In this document: piece after piece, positions 18,386-27,917 of the stretch
Layout: each line of letters starts with the position of its first letter
How positions within the stretch are numbered: the stretch's first letter is position 1
Assembly (NCBI GenBank): GCA_963816925.1
Contig: CAWFMY010000023.1
Coordinates: forward strand, 130,178-194,177
Source of the DNA: CAIWHR01 sp963816925
GTDB lineage: Bacteria; Pseudomonadota; Gammaproteobacteria; Burkholderiales; Casimicrobiaceae
Direction of reading: 5' to 3'
DNA length: 64,000 bases
Notes under the pieces: generated by a model
Told to the model about the DNA's origin: nothing
The model's database searches: none
The model's input: only the letters and a program-made list of their open reading frames with translations
Program-made: the position numbers and the translations under genes

Positions 18386-19606
18386 ATGACTTCGCTGCAA
18401 CTGGGCCTCATCGTCGCCGGCGTCGCGCTCGTCATCGGCGTCGTCATCTACAACTGGCTGCAGGAACGGCGGGTCCGCCGCCGGATCAAGGAAGCGTTTC
18501 GCGACACCGGATCCGATCGCGCGACCGCCGATTCCGGCCCATCCGCCCATCGTGGCGGCGCGCGCGTCGAACCGACGATGATGCGCGACGGCGCCGCCGC
18601 GCCCGTGCCCGAAAATCCGCCGCACGACGCGGAGGCGATCGCCGACGACGCACCGTACGAGCCGCCGCTCGACATCCAGTCCCGCATTGCGTCGGACCTC
18701 TCCGACGATGCCGACGATGCCACCGATGCCGGCACAAGCGCGGCGGTGCCGGCCGCCGTGGCGCCTTCCGCGATCGATCGCAACGTGCGCGACCCCGATC
18801 CGGATATCGAATGCATCGTGATGCTGCAGCCCGTGCGTCCGGTCAGCGCCGGTGCGATCGCCTCCGGCATGCATGCCCGCCTCGGCAAGCCGCTCCGCTG
18901 GTTCGGGCGGCGCAAACCCGACGCGCCGTGGCAGCTCCTCAAATCCGACACCGCCGGCGAGTTCACGGAGATCGTCGGGTGCCTTCTGTTGGCTGACCGC
19001 GCCGGCGCCGCGAGTCCGCCGCTGATCGACGCGTTTGCGCGGCTTGCCGGCAACGTCGCGTCCTCGGTGCCGGCGGCTTTCGTGCCGCCCGATTCGGCGC
19101 GCGAGGCGGCGCGGGCGGAGGCGCTCGACCGGATCTGCGCCGATCTCGATGTGCAGATCGGCCTCACGGTGCTGAAGGCGGGCCCGGCCACGATTTCCGG
19201 CACGCGCCTGCGCGGCGTCGCCGAAGCGGCGGGCTTCCGCTTGACCGACAGCGGCCGCTTCGACTGGATGCAGGAAGACACCGGCGCGGTGTTGTACTCG
19301 CTCGCCAACTACCGGCCCGAACCGTTCACCGCCGACGCGCTGCGCGCGACATCGACGCCCGGCGCCGTCTTCCTGCTCGACGTGCCCCGTGTCGCCGATC
19401 CCGCGCGTGCGTTCGACCAGATGAAGCTCGCCGCGAAGCGCATGGCGCAGACGCTCGACGCCGCGCTCGTGGACGACAACCGCCGCCCGCTCGACGATGC
19501 CGCGCTCGCGGCGATCCGGGAGCAGGTGCAGGCCACCGCCGCGGCATTGCGCAAGGTGAACATCGAACCGGGCAGCCCGCGGGCGCTGGCGCTCTTCGGT
19601 GGATGA
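18386..19606 (+). CDS. zipA: Cell division protein ZipA homologue
   Basis: This 406-residue protein is an inner-membrane anchor that binds FtsZ at the division site. It has the ZipA layout. One N-terminal membrane segment (about residues 5-25, LGLIVAGVALVIGVVIYNW) is followed by a basic stretch RRVRRRIK. A long, low-complexity Ala/Asp/Pro-rich linker to about residue 250 comes next, then a C-terminal globular domain (QIGLTVLKAG to RKVNIEP). Sequence identity to ZipA is hard to judge by eye, but the topology and the position between smc and ligA support the call. Confidence 0.82.
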   Translation: MTSLQLGLIVAGVALVIGVVIYNWLQERRVRRRIKEAFRDTGSDRATADSGPSAHRGGARVEPTMMRDGAAAPVPENPPHDAEAIADDAPYEPPLDIQSRIASDLSDDADDATDAGTSAAVPAAVAPSAIDRNVRDPDPDIECIVMLQPVRPVSAGAIASGMHARLGKPLRWFGRRKPDAPWQLLKSDTAGEFTEIVGCLLLADRAGAASPPLIDAFARLAGNVASSVPAAFVPPDSAREAARAEALDRICADLDVQIGLTVLKAGPATISGTRLRGVAEAAGFRLTDSGRFDWMQEDTGAVLYSLANYRPEPFTADALRATSTPGAVFLLDVPRVADPARAFDQMKLAAKRMAQTLDAALVDDNRRPLDDAALAAIREQVQATAAALRKVNIEPGSPRALALFGG

Positions 19607-19631
19607 CTGCGGCGCTTCGGCGGAGGAGCCG

Positions 19632-21714
19632 ATGAGCGCAACGCGCGCCAAAGCCGGCAAGGACGGCGCACCGCGACCGGCCGCGTCGCGGGTCGCGGCG
19701 TTGCGGCGCGAGATCGCGGCCCACAACAAGCGCTACTACGAGGAAGACGCGCCGACGGTGAGCGACGCCGAATACGACGCGCTGTTTCGCGAGCTCGAGG
19801 CGCTCGAGTCCGAATACCCCGATCTGGTGACGCCGGATTCCCCGACCCAGCGCGTGGGCGGCGGGCGGGCCGCGGAGTTCGCCGCCGTCGTGCATCGCGT
19901 GCCGATGCTGTCGATCCGCACGGAAACCAACACGACGGTCGACGGCGCCGCCGAATTCGACGCGCGCATCCGGCGCGACCTGAAAATCCCCGCCGATGCG
20001 CCGCCTGTCGAATACATGGCCGAGCTCAAGTTCGACGGACTGGCGATGAGCCTTCGCTACGAGCGGGGCACGCTGGCGATCGCCGCCACGCGGGGCGACG
20101 GCGAGACCGGCGAGGACGTGACCGCCAACGTGCGCACGATCGCCGCGATTCCCGCGAAGCTGCGCGGCAAGGCGCCACCGGTGCTCGAGGTGCGCGGCGA
20201 GATCTACATGACGCGCGCCGACTTCGACCGGCTCAACGAACGGCAGGAGGCCGCCGGGGAGAAGCTGTACGTGAACCCGCGCAACACCGCGGCCGGCGCC
20301 GTGCGGCAGCTCGATCCCGCCGTCACCGCGCAGCGGCCGCTCGAATTCTTCGCCTACGGCATCGGCGAAACCGACGGCTGGGCGCTGCCGCCGTCGCAGA
20401 GTGCGCTGCTCGACGCGCTTGCCGCGCTACGGCTTGCCGGTGAACAAGGACCGCCGTATCGCGCACGGCGCGGACGAGCTCGCGGCTTTCTACGAGCACG
20501 TCAAGGCGACGCGGGGCGAGCTGCCGTTCGAGATCGACGGCGTCGTGTACAAGGTCAACAGCCTGGAGTCGCAGCGAAGCCTCGGCTTCCGGACGCGCGA
20601 GCCGCGCTGGGCGGTCGCGCACAAGTTTCCGCCGGAGGAGATGCCGACCCGGCTGCTGGCGATCGACGTCCAGGTCGGGCGCACGGGCGCGATCACGCCG
20701 GTGGCGCGCCTCGAACCCGTATTCGTGGGCGGGACGACGGTGACCAATGTCACGCTGCACAACGAGGACGAGATCCGCCGCCGCGACCTGCGCATCGGCG
20801 ATACGGTGATCGTGCGGCGGGCCGGTGACGTGATCCCGCAGGTCGTGCGCGCGGTGCTCGAGAAGCGGCCCAAGGACGCCCGCCTGTTCGTGATGCCGAC
20901 GCATTGTCCCGAATGCGGCTCGGCGGTCGTGCGCCTGGCGGACGAAGCCATCGCGCGATGCACGGGCGGTCTCATCTGCCCCGCGCAGCGCAAGCAGGCG
21001 CTGCTGCATTTCGCGGGCCGCCGCGCGATGGACATCGAAGGGCTGGGCGACAAGCTCGTCGACCAACTGGTGGACGCCGGCCTCGTGCATACGCCGGCCG
21101 ATATCTACGCGCTTGCGGTCGGGACGCTCGCCGGCCTCGAGCGCATGGCGGAGAAATCCGCCGCCAACGTCGTCGCCGCCATCGAGAAGAGCAAGGAGAC
21201 CACGCTCGCGCGCTTCATCTTCGGCCTCGGCATCCGGCAGGTGGGCGAGGCGACCGCCCGCGACCTCGCGCGTCATTTCGGCAGCCTCGAGGCGCTGATG
21301 GCGGCGACCGAAGGCGAGCTCGCGGGGGCGCCCGATGTCGGCCCCGTGGTCGCGGAGAGCATCTCGCGCTTTTTTGCCGAGAAGCACAATCGCGACGTCA
21401 TCGACGCATTGCGCAAGGCCGGCGTGCACTGGCGCGACACGGCACCGGTGCGCGCGCCGGCGGGCAAGCTTGCCGGCGTTACGCTCGTTCTCACGGGAAC
21501 CCTGCCGTCGCTCGCGCGCGACGATGCCAAGGCGATGATCGAGGCGGAAGGCGGCAAGGTCGCAGGCAGCGTGTCGAAGAAGACGGATTACGTCGTGGCG
21601 GGCGACGAAGCCGGCAGCAAGCTTGCCAAGGCACAGGAGCTTGCCATTCCCATACTCGACGAGGCGGATTTCCTGCAACTTCTGAAGACCGGCCCGGCGG
21701 CCGGCCGGCGATGA
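19632..21714 (+). CDS. ligA: NAD-dependent DNA ligase LigA (one frameshift)
   Basis: This is the replicative DNA ligase, about 694 residues. In order it has the Ia domain (HNKRYYEEDAPTVSDAEYD), the adenylation lysine motif ELKFDGLAM, the OB-fold, a four-cysteine zinc finger (CPECG ... CTGGLICPAQ), HhH repeats (FIFGLGIRQVGEATA) and a C-terminal BRCT domain (GVTLVLTGTLPSLARDDAK). The ATG at 19632 has a GGAGG site. Near 20425 one extra C shifts the frame in the middle of the nucleotidyltransferase domain. The gene is essential and its span is 3n+1 bases, so a sequence error is far more likely than a mutation. Confidence 0.93.
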
Positions 21715-21739
21715 CATCGAACAACAATCGGGACCGAAA

Positions 21740-22627
21740 ATGACCATGCGCAAGATCACCAAAGCCGTATTCCCCGTCGCCGGCCTCGGCACGCGCTTTC
21801 TTCCCGCGACCAAGGCGAGCCCGAAGGAGATGCTGCCCGTGGTCGACAAGCCGCTGATCCAGTACGCCGTCGAGGAAGCCGCGGCGGCCGGCGTCACCGA
21901 CATGATCTTCATCACCGGGCGCAACAAGCGCGCGATCGAGGACCATTTCGACAAGGCCTACGAGCTCGAGACCGAGCTTTCGCTGCGCAACAAGCCCGAG
22001 CTGCTGAAGCAAGTGCAGGCGGCCACGCCGCGCGGGATCAACTGCATCTACATCCGGCAGTCCGAAGCGCTGGGGCTGGGCCACGCGGTGCTGTGCGCCG
22101 CGCCGGTCGTCGGCGACGAGCCGTTCGCCATTTCACTCGCGGACGACCTCATCGATGCCGAGGTGCCGGTGATGCGGCAGATGACCGAAATTGCGCAACG
22201 CGAAGGTTGCTCGGTCGTCGGCGTCATGACGGTGCCGGCGGACGACGTCGGCAGCTGGGGCATCGTCGAGACCGGCCCGGCGAACGGTCGGCTTGCACCG
22301 ATTGTGCGCATTGTCGAGAAGCCGAAGGCGGGAACGACGCCGTCCACGCTCGCGGTGGTGGGCCGTTATGTGCTCACGCCGCGCATCTTTCATCATCTGC
22401 GCTCGATGCCGCCGGGCGCCGGTGGCGAAATCCAGCTCACCGACGCCATTGCGCGCCTGCTTGCCGACGAGCCGGTGCTGGCCTACACCTTCGAGGGCCG
22501 GCGCTACGATTGCGGCCGCAAGCTGGGATACCTCGAGGCGACGGTCGATTTCGGCCTCAAGCATCCGGAGCTCGCCGCCGATTTCGCCAGCTTTCTCGCC
22601 AACCGGGGCAAGCGCCCAGTCCGATGA
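21740..22627 (+). CDS. galU: UTP-glucose-1-phosphate uridylyltransferase GalU
   Basis: This enzyme makes UDP-glucose from UTP and glucose 1-phosphate for polysaccharide and LPS synthesis. The 295 residues contain the N-terminal nucleotide-binding signature AVFPVAGLGTRFLPATKASPKE, the ADDL metal site (ISLADDLID), VEKP (RIVEKPKAGTTPS) and GGEIQLTDAI. Length and motifs are normal. The last bases overlap the start of oxyR as ATGA, so the two genes are probably co-translated. Confidence 0.95.
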   Translation: MTMRKITKAVFPVAGLGTRFLPATKASPKEMLPVVDKPLIQYAVEEAAAAGVTDMIFITGRNKRAIEDHFDKAYELETELSLRNKPELLKQVQAATPRGINCIYIRQSEALGLGHAVLCAAPVVGDEPFAISLADDLIDAEVPVMRQMTEIAQREGCSVVGVMTVPADDVGSWGIVETGPANGRLAPIVRIVEKPKAGTTPSTLAVVGRYVLTPRIFHHLRSMPPGAGGEIQLTDAIARLLADEPVLAYTFEGRRYDCGRKLGYLEATVDFGLKHPELAADFASFLANRGKRPVR

Positions 22628-23514
22628 CGCTGAACGAGCTCCGCTATATCGTCGCCGTGGCGAACGAGCGGAGCTTCGGCCGCGCCGCGCAGCGCTGCTT
22701 CGTGAGCCAGCCCGCGCTCTCGGTGGCGATCCAGAAGCTCGAGGAGGAGCTCGGCGCGCGGCTCTTCGAGCGCGGCAAGTCGGAGGTATCGGTGACGCCG
22801 GTCGGCGCGCGCGTCGTCGAGCAGGCGCAGAAGGTGCTGGAGGAGGCGGCGCGCGTAAAGGAGCTCGCGCAGGCCGGCCGCAACGAGCTCGCGGGTCCGC
22901 TGCGCCTCGGCGCCATCTACACCGTCGCGCCGTACCTGTTGCCGGACCTGATCCCCGCGCTGCACGAGCTCGCGCCCCAGATGCCGCTCGAGATCGAGGA
23001 AAACCTCACGGAGCACCTCGAAACCGCGCTCAAGAGCGGGCGGATCGACGCGGCGATCGTCGCGCTGCCGTTCGCGCCGCCGGGCATCGTCACCCAGTTC
23101 CTGTACGAAGAGCCGTTCGAGATCGTGGTGCCCCGCGGGCACAAGTGGGCGCGCCGCAAGTCGGTCCACGCCGACGAGCTCGCGTCCGAGCAGCCGATCC
23201 TGCTCGGCGTCGGCCACTGCTTCCGGGAGCAGGTCCTCGACGCCTGTCCGGAACTCAATCGCGCCGACTCGCGGGTGACGCGCGGCAACTCGCTCGAGAC
23301 CGTGCGCAACATGGTGGCGTCGGGGCTCGGCGTATCGGTGCTCCCGCGCGACGCGATGACGCCGAAGTATCACAGCAAGCTCGTGCTGCCGGTGCCGTTC
23401 GCGCGACCCATCCCGACGCGCCGCATCGCGCTCGCGTGGCGGAAGAGCTTTCCGCGGCCGCAGGCGATTGCCGCGATCCGCGACGCGGTCGCCGCCTGCC
23501 GCACCGGAAAATAG
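22624..23514 (+). CDS. oxyR: Hydrogen-peroxide-sensing LysR regulator OxyR
   Basis: This 296-residue LysR-type regulator has an N-terminal winged helix-turn-helix (RAAQRCFVSQPALSVAIQKLEEE) and a C-terminal regulatory domain. It is assigned to OxyR because the redox pair is present at exactly the classical positions, Cys199 and Cys208, in GHCFREQVLDAC. On oxidation, OxyR of this type forms the C199-C208 disulfide and activates peroxide-defence genes. The start overlaps the galU stop. No katG or ahpC is adjacent. Confidence 0.93.
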   Translation: MTLNELRYIVAVANERSFGRAAQRCFVSQPALSVAIQKLEEELGARLFERGKSEVSVTPVGARVVEQAQKVLEEAARVKELAQAGRNELAGPLRLGAIYTVAPYLLPDLIPALHELAPQMPLEIEENLTEHLETALKSGRIDAAIVALPFAPPGIVTQFLYEEPFEIVVPRGHKWARRKSVHADELASEQPILLGVGHCFREQVLDACPELNRADSRVTRGNSLETVRNMVASGLGVSVLPRDAMTPKYHSKLVLPVPFARPIPTRRIALAWRKSFPRPQAIAAIRDAVAACRTGK

Positions 23515-23567
23515 ACAGTTCGCTTGCCTTACACCGCAACCGCATCGCCCACGACAAGGAGCACGCC

Positions 23568-24333
23568 ATGTATCCGGATCTCAAAGGGAAAGTCGTCCTC
23601 GTCACCGGCGCGTCGACCGGCATCGGCGCGGCCGCCGCGCTCGCCTTCGCGCGCGAGGGCAGCAAGGTCGCGGTCCACTACAACGCCAGCGCCGACGCCG
23701 CGCAGGCGGTGGCCGCCGACGTGAAGAAGCTGGGCGCGCAAGCGGCCCTCGTCGCCGGCGACGTGATGAAGGAGGCCGACATCAAGCGAATCGTCGCCGA
23801 GACGCTGGCGGCTTTCGGGCGCATCGACGTCCTCATCAACAACGCCGGCGGCATGCTGGGCCGCGTCAAGATCGAGGACTATCACGCTGGAGCAGATCAA
23901 CCGTGTGCTTGCCCTCAACTGCACGCAGGTCGCGCTGTTCATGCGCGAGGTGGTCCCGGGAATGCGCCGGCAGAAGGCGGGCAACATCATCAACGTGACC
24001 TCGATCGCCGCGCGCAACGGCGGCGGCGGCGGCGCCGTGCTGTACGCCGGGGCCAAGGGCTTCGTGTCGACGGTGACCCGCGGCTGGGCGAAGGAAGTCG
24101 TCGGCGACAACATCCGCGTGAACGCCGTCTCGCCCGGCGTCATCACCACGCCGTTCCACGATCGCTATTCGACGGGCGAGCAGCTGAAGGCGATGCAGGC
24201 GATGATCCCGATGAACCGCCTCGGATCGGCCGACGAGTGCGCCGGCACCTTTCTCTACCTCGCCTCGGACGCGGCGAGCGGCTACGTGACCGGCCAGGTG
24301 ATCGAGGTCAACGGCGGCCAGTACATGCCGTGA
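23568..24333 (+). CDS. FabG-like short-chain dehydrogenase/reductase (one frameshift)
   Basis: This is an NAD(P)-dependent oxidoreductase of about 254 residues. The cofactor motif TGASTGIG is near residue 15, followed by NNAGG, a catalytic serine (NVTSIA), the YAGAK catalytic Tyr/Lys pair, and the usual C-terminal GYVTGQVIEVNGGQYMP. The start ATG at 23568 follows AAGGAG. Near 23887 an extra C breaks the frame (expected EDYTLEQINRVLALN). Substrate is unknown. Confidence 0.85.
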
Positions 24334-24393
24334 CGCGGCGAAGTCGCCGACGCGCGAAACGTGGCGACGCATACGTCCATGCGCGAGCGAGGC

Positions 24394-24427
24394 AAAAAAA
24401 GAGGGGTTACACTTGCGCGTAACCCCT
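24394..24427 (-). terminator. Rho-independent terminator after tRNA-Val
   Basis: A perfect 9-bp stem (AGGGGTTAC at 24402-24410 with GTAACCCCT at 24419-24427) and an 8-base loop are followed, on the minus strand, by a run of seven T. It stands 10 bases beyond the 3' end of tRNA-Val. The stem could also slow transcripts of the SDR from the other side, but there the T-run is missing. Confidence 0.85.
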
Positions 24428-24436
24428 TGGTTCATG

Positions 24437-24511
24437 TGGTGGGCGGTACAGGGTACGATCCTGTGACCCCTGCCGTGTGAAGGCAGTGCTCTACCGCTGA
24501 GCTAACCGCCC
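24437..24511 (-). tRNA. tRNA-Val(CAC)
   Basis: The minus strand folds as a complete cloverleaf: 7-bp acceptor stem GGGCGGT/ACCGCCC, D arm AGCTCAGCGGTAGAGC, anticodon stem CTGCC/GGCAG with loop TTCACAC (anticodon CAC), and T arm ACAGG-ATCGTAC-CCTGT. A CCA end is encoded. Confidence 0.93.
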
Positions 24512-24764
24512 CGCGAACCCAGACAGGAGCCATGATTTAAGCACGGTGCGCCGAGACGGGTCAAACCGCGGCGGCGATTTTGTCCATCGTTGTCCTGGAC
24601 GAAAAATGCACCGCAGCGGTGCGCTTGCCGCCCGGAATTGGGGGCCTCGCTGCGTCCCCAGCGAGGGGGTTGGAGGTAAGCCTCTAGCAGATCAAGGTTT
24701 TCCCGCATGGCCCGGGAATTGCGACGGGAAGTCCGAACGGCCAGGCCCCACTCATAATATTTTC
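24512..24764. other. Gap between tRNA-Val and the Anbu cluster
   Basis: I see no gene in these 253 bases. They must hold the promoter of tRNA-Val (minus) and of the ATP-grasp operon (plus). CATAAT at 24753-24758 is a plausible plus-strand -10; it would place the transcript start at or just before the GTG at 24765, giving a very short or no leader. A perfect 15-base palindrome (GCACCGC-A-GCGGTGC, 24608-24622) is of unknown meaning. Confidence 0.4.
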
Positions 24765-26180
24765 GTGTCCCGCACCCCATACGACGAAATGCAGACCCCG
24801 GAGGGCCGGGTGCGCGCCCATTACGAGGCGTTCGCGGGTTGGCTCGCCCGGACGCCGCCGGCGCGGATCGCCCAGAAGCGGGAGGAAGCCGAGCGCGCGT
24901 TCCATCGCGTGGGCATCACGTTCGCGGTCTACGGCGAGGAATCGGGGACCGAGCGCCTGATTCCGTTCGACATCGTGCCGCGCATCATTCCGGCGGACGA
25001 GTGGAAGATGCTCGACCGCGGTCTGCGCCAGCGCGTGCATGCGCTGAACCTGTTCCTGCACGACGTCTACCACGAGCAGAAGATCCTGGACGCCGGCATC
25101 GTGCCGCGCGAGCGCGTGCTCGGCAACGAGCAGTACCGGCCGGAAATGCAGGGAATGGACGTCCCGGGCGGCATTTACGCGCATATCGCCGGCGTCGACA
25201 TCGTCCGCGCCGGCGAGGGCGAGTACTACGTGCTCGAGGACAACCTGCGCGTGCCGTCGGGCGTGTCCTACATGCTGGAGAACCGCAAGATGATGATGCG
25301 GCTTTTCCCCGAGCTCTTCGCGACGCAGCCGATACGCCCGGTCCAGCACTATCCCGACATGCTGCTCGAGAACCTGCACGCGCTGGCGCCCTCCGGCGAG
25401 GAGGCGCCCACGGTCGCCGTGCTGACGCCGGGCGCCTACAACTCGGCGTATTACGAGCATGCGTTCCTCGCGCAGCAGATGGGGGTCGAGCTCGTCGAGG
25501 GCATCGACCTCTTCGTGCAGAACGACACCGTGTACATGCGCACGACGAAGGGCCCGCAGCGGGTCCACGTGATCTATCGCCGCGTCGACGACGATTTCCT
25601 CGATCCGCGGGCGTTTCGCCCCGATTCGATGCTGGGAGTCCCCGGGCTCTTCGCCGCCTATCGCGCCGGCCGCGTGACGCTCGCCAACGCGATCGGCACC
25701 GGCGTGGCCGACGACAAGTCGATCTATACCTACGTGCCGGACATGATCAAGTTCTACCTGGCCGAGGAGCCGGTGCTCTCCAACGTGCCGACCTGGCGGT
25801 GCCATCGGCCGGCGGACCGCGACCACGTGCTCGCGCATCTTTCCGAGATCGTGGTGAAGGAAGTCCACGGCGCCGGCGGCTACGGGATGCTGGTCGGCCC
25901 CGCGTCGACCGCCGCCGAGCGCGAGCAGTTCCGGGCCCGGATCCTCGCCGATCCCGACAAGTACATCGCCCAGCCGACGCTTGCGCTGTCGACCTGCCCG
26001 ACGTTCGTCGAAAGCGGGCTCGCGCCCCGGCACATCGACTTCCGCCCGTATGTGCTGTCCGGGAAGCAGGTGAACCTCGTCCCCGGCGGCCTCACCCGCG
26101 TCGCGCTGCGCGAAGGCTCGCTGGTCGTGAATTCGTCGCAGGGCGGCGGCACGAAGGACACCTGGGTCGTCGCCCGATAG
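24765..26180 (+). CDS. Circularly permuted ATP-grasp family protein (COG2308)
   Basis: This protein of about 470 residues belongs to the CP-ATP-grasp (DUF404/DUF407) family, predicted to form a peptide-like bond using ATP. Conserved blocks are visible: YGEESGTERLIPFD, GVDIVRAGEGEYYVLEDNLRVPSGVSYML, VIYRRVDDDFLDP, NAIGTGVADDKSIYTYVPDM and GKQVNLVPGGLTRVAL. The frame is open from 24546, but homology begins near YDEMQTPEGRVRAHY. I chose GTG 24765 (MSRTPYDEM); ATG 24789 is the alternative, and neither has a strong ribosome site. It is the first of four genes constituting the Anbu cluster; the next gene begins 9 bases after its stop. Confidence 0.88.
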   Translation: MSRTPYDEMQTPEGRVRAHYEAFAGWLARTPPARIAQKREEAERAFHRVGITFAVYGEESGTERLIPFDIVPRIIPADEWKMLDRGLRQRVHALNLFLHDVYHEQKILDAGIVPRERVLGNEQYRPEMQGMDVPGGIYAHIAGVDIVRAGEGEYYVLEDNLRVPSGVSYMLENRKMMMRLFPELFATQPIRPVQHYPDMLLENLHALAPSGEEAPTVAVLTPGAYNSAYYEHAFLAQQMGVELVEGIDLFVQNDTVYMRTTKGPQRVHVIYRRVDDDFLDPRAFRPDSMLGVPGLFAAYRAGRVTLANAIGTGVADDKSIYTYVPDMIKFYLAEEPVLSNVPTWRCHRPADRDHVLAHLSEIVVKEVHGAGGYGMLVGPASTAAEREQFRARILADPDKYIAQPTLALSTCPTFVESGLAPRHIDFRPYVLSGKQVNLVPGGLTRVALREGSLVVNSSQGGGTKDTWVVAR

Positions 26181-26189
26181 AAGGCACCG

Positions 26190-27149
26190 ATGCTCTGCCG
26201 AACCGCCAACGAGCTCTTCTGGATGTCGCGCCACATCGAGCGCGCGGAGAATGCCGCGCGGCTGCTCGACGTCACCTACAGGATGTCGCTCCTGCCCTAC
26301 GAGGTGGTCGAGCCCGGGCTCGCCTGGGCCGAGCCGTGGGCGGTGCCGCTCGTCACGTCCGGCATGGCGACGACCTATTACGAAAAGTTCGACGCGCTCG
26401 CGGCGGAAAACGTGCTGCGGCTGATGATCCTCGACCCCGCCAATCCGTCGTCGATCTACAGCTGCCTGCGGGCGGCGCGCGAGTCGGCGCGCTCGGTGCG
26501 CGGCGCGATCACCTCCGAGATGTACGAGGACCTCAATTCGGCGTGGCTCAAGATGCGCCAGGTCGACTACGCGGCGCGTCGAGGCGCTGCGGCGTCTCCG
26601 AGTTCCTCGGACTGGGTCAAGATGCGCTCGCACCTGTTCCGCGGCGTGACGTTCGGAACGATGCTGCGCGACGAGGCGTATCACTTCATCCGCCTCGGAA
26701 CCCACCTGGAGCGCGCCGACAACACGGCGCGCATCCTCGACGTCAAGTACCACACGCTGCTGCCGAGCGCGGCCGACGTCGGCGGCGCGGTCGACTATTA
26801 CCAGTGGGGCGCGCTTCTGCGCTCGGTATCGGGCTTCGAGTCCTACCGCAAGATCTACAGCGACGTCATCACGCCGCGGCGGGTGGCCGAGCTCCTGATC
26901 CTGCGCGACGACATGCCGCGCTCGCTGCACGCCTGCATGAACTTCATCCACGACACGCTGGAGCTCTTGTGCGACAACTCGAGCCGCGAGGTCGAGCGCG
27001 CCGCGGGCGAGCTCCACGCGAAGCTGCACTACGGCCGTGCCGACGACATCATCGAGCAGGGCCTGCACGAATACCTGATGGATTTCCTCGAGCGGATTTC
27101 GACGCTCGGCGAGGGCATCAGCCGGCATTTCCTCGCCCCCGCGAACTGA
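26190..27149 (+). CDS. Alpha-E domain protein (COG2307, DUF403)
   Basis: This 319-residue, mostly helical protein begins MLCRTANELFWMSRHIERAENAARLLDV, the characteristic start of the alpha-E family. Further conserved positions are DPANPSSIYSCLRAARESAR and RGVTFGTMLRDEAYHFIRLGTHLERADNTARILDVKY. Its biochemical role is unknown; it is almost always encoded beside the ATP-grasp, transglutaminase and Anbu genes, as here, so it is probably part of the same peptide-tagging or peptide-synthesis pathway. Confidence 0.88.
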   Translation: MLCRTANELFWMSRHIERAENAARLLDVTYRMSLLPYEVVEPGLAWAEPWAVPLVTSGMATTYYEKFDALAAENVLRLMILDPANPSSIYSCLRAARESARSVRGAITSEMYEDLNSAWLKMRQVDYAARRGAAASPSSSDWVKMRSHLFRGVTFGTMLRDEAYHFIRLGTHLERADNTARILDVKYHTLLPSAADVGGAVDYYQWGALLRSVSGFESYRKIYSDVITPRRVAELLILRDDMPRSLHACMNFIHDTLELLCDNSSREVERAAGELHAKLHYGRADDIIEQGLHEYLMDFLERISTLGEGISRHFLAPAN

Positions 27150-27154
27150 TTCGC

Positions 27155-27160
27155 TAGAAT
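27155..27160 (+). promoter_or_regulatory. Possible -10 element upstream of anbu
   Basis: TAGAAT lies 25 bases before the Anbu ATG, in the 36-base gap after the alpha-E gene. The same hexamer precedes several genes in this window. No good -35 is visible, so this could be an internal promoter or chance. Confidence 0.35.
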
Positions 27161-27185
27161 TCGCCTTTTCCTGCCGCCTCCGCAC

Positions 27186-27917
27186 ATGACCTATTGTGTT
27201 GCCATTACGCTCGACGCCGGGATGATCTTCGCGTCCGACTCGCGAACCAACGCCGGTGTCGACCAGATTTCCCGCTTTTGCAAGATGCGGACGTTTGTGA
27301 GGCCGGGCGATCGCGTCATCGTGATGCTGTCGTCGGGCAACCTGTCGATCACGCAAAACGCCATCAACACGCTGGAGCAGCGTGCGCGATCCGCCGACGG
27401 CCAGATGCACCTGTGGAACGCGGAATCGATGTTCGAGGTCGCGCGCCTGCTGGGCGATGCGCTGCGCGAAGTGAAGGAGCGCGACGGGCCGTACATGATG
27501 CAGAACAACATCGACTCCAGCGCGAATTTCCTGGTTGGCGGGCAGATCAGAGGCGAGGCGCCCCGGCTGTTCGACGTCTACAGCGAGGGCAACTTCATCG
27601 AGGCCACCCCCGAGACGTGCTATTTCCAGATCGGCGAAAGCAAGTACGGCAAGCCGGTGCTCGACCGCGTGGTCACGCGCGAATCGTCGCTGGTCGAGGC
27701 GACCAAATGCACGATGGTGTCGTTCGATTCGACGATGCGCTCGAACATTTCGGTCGGCCTGCCGATCGACCTGCTGGTCTATGAAAGCAATTCGTTGGCG
27801 GTCACGCTCCAGCGCCGCATCGAGGAATCCGATCCCTATTTCCAGATGGTGCACAAGGAATGGGGTGAGGGATTGCGCCGGGTGTTTACGCAACTGCCCG
27901 ATCCGGACTGGTTCTGA
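27186..27917 (+). CDS. Anbu, proteasome-like beta-subunit protease (COG3484)
   Basis: This 243-residue protein is a member of the Ntn-hydrolase proteasome/HslV superfamily. It begins MTYCVAITLDAGMIFASDSRTNAG; Thr2, exposed after methionine removal, is the expected nucleophile, and the SDSRTNAG stretch supplies the conserved Asp/Arg positions. The region MLSSGNLSITQNAI is typical of the Anbu (ancestral beta subunit) family rather than HslV. No HslU-like ATPase is in the window, in line with Anbu being ATPase-independent. The stop overlaps the start of the next gene. Family call is firm; substrates are not known. Confidence 0.9.
   Translation: MTYCVAITLDAGMIFASDSRTNAGVDQISRFCKMRTFVRPGDRVIVMLSSGNLSITQNAINTLEQRARSADGQMHLWNAESMFEVARLLGDALREVKERDGPYMMQNNIDSSANFLVGGQIRGEAPRLFDVYSEGNFIEATPETCYFQIGESKYGKPVLDRVVTRESSLVEATKCTMVSFDSTMRSNISVGLPIDLLVYESNSLAVTLQRRIEESDPYFQMVHKEWGEGLRRVFTQLPDPDWF

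Noticed and set aside
15615..18447. Long antisense frames opposite smc
   Set aside because: Ser/Arg/Ala-rich low-complexity translation typical of the reverse complement of GC-rich coiled-coil genes.
24608..24622. Terminator (palindrome followed by A-run, T-run on the minus strand)
   Set aside because: No minus-strand gene ends upstream of it, and the stem is only 5 bp once a loop is allowed.
24684..27893. Minus-strand open frame of 1069 codons opposite the Anbu cluster
   Set aside because: It is the antisense shadow of strongly conserved plus-strand genes in high-GC DNA; its translation is Arg/His-rich with no domain.
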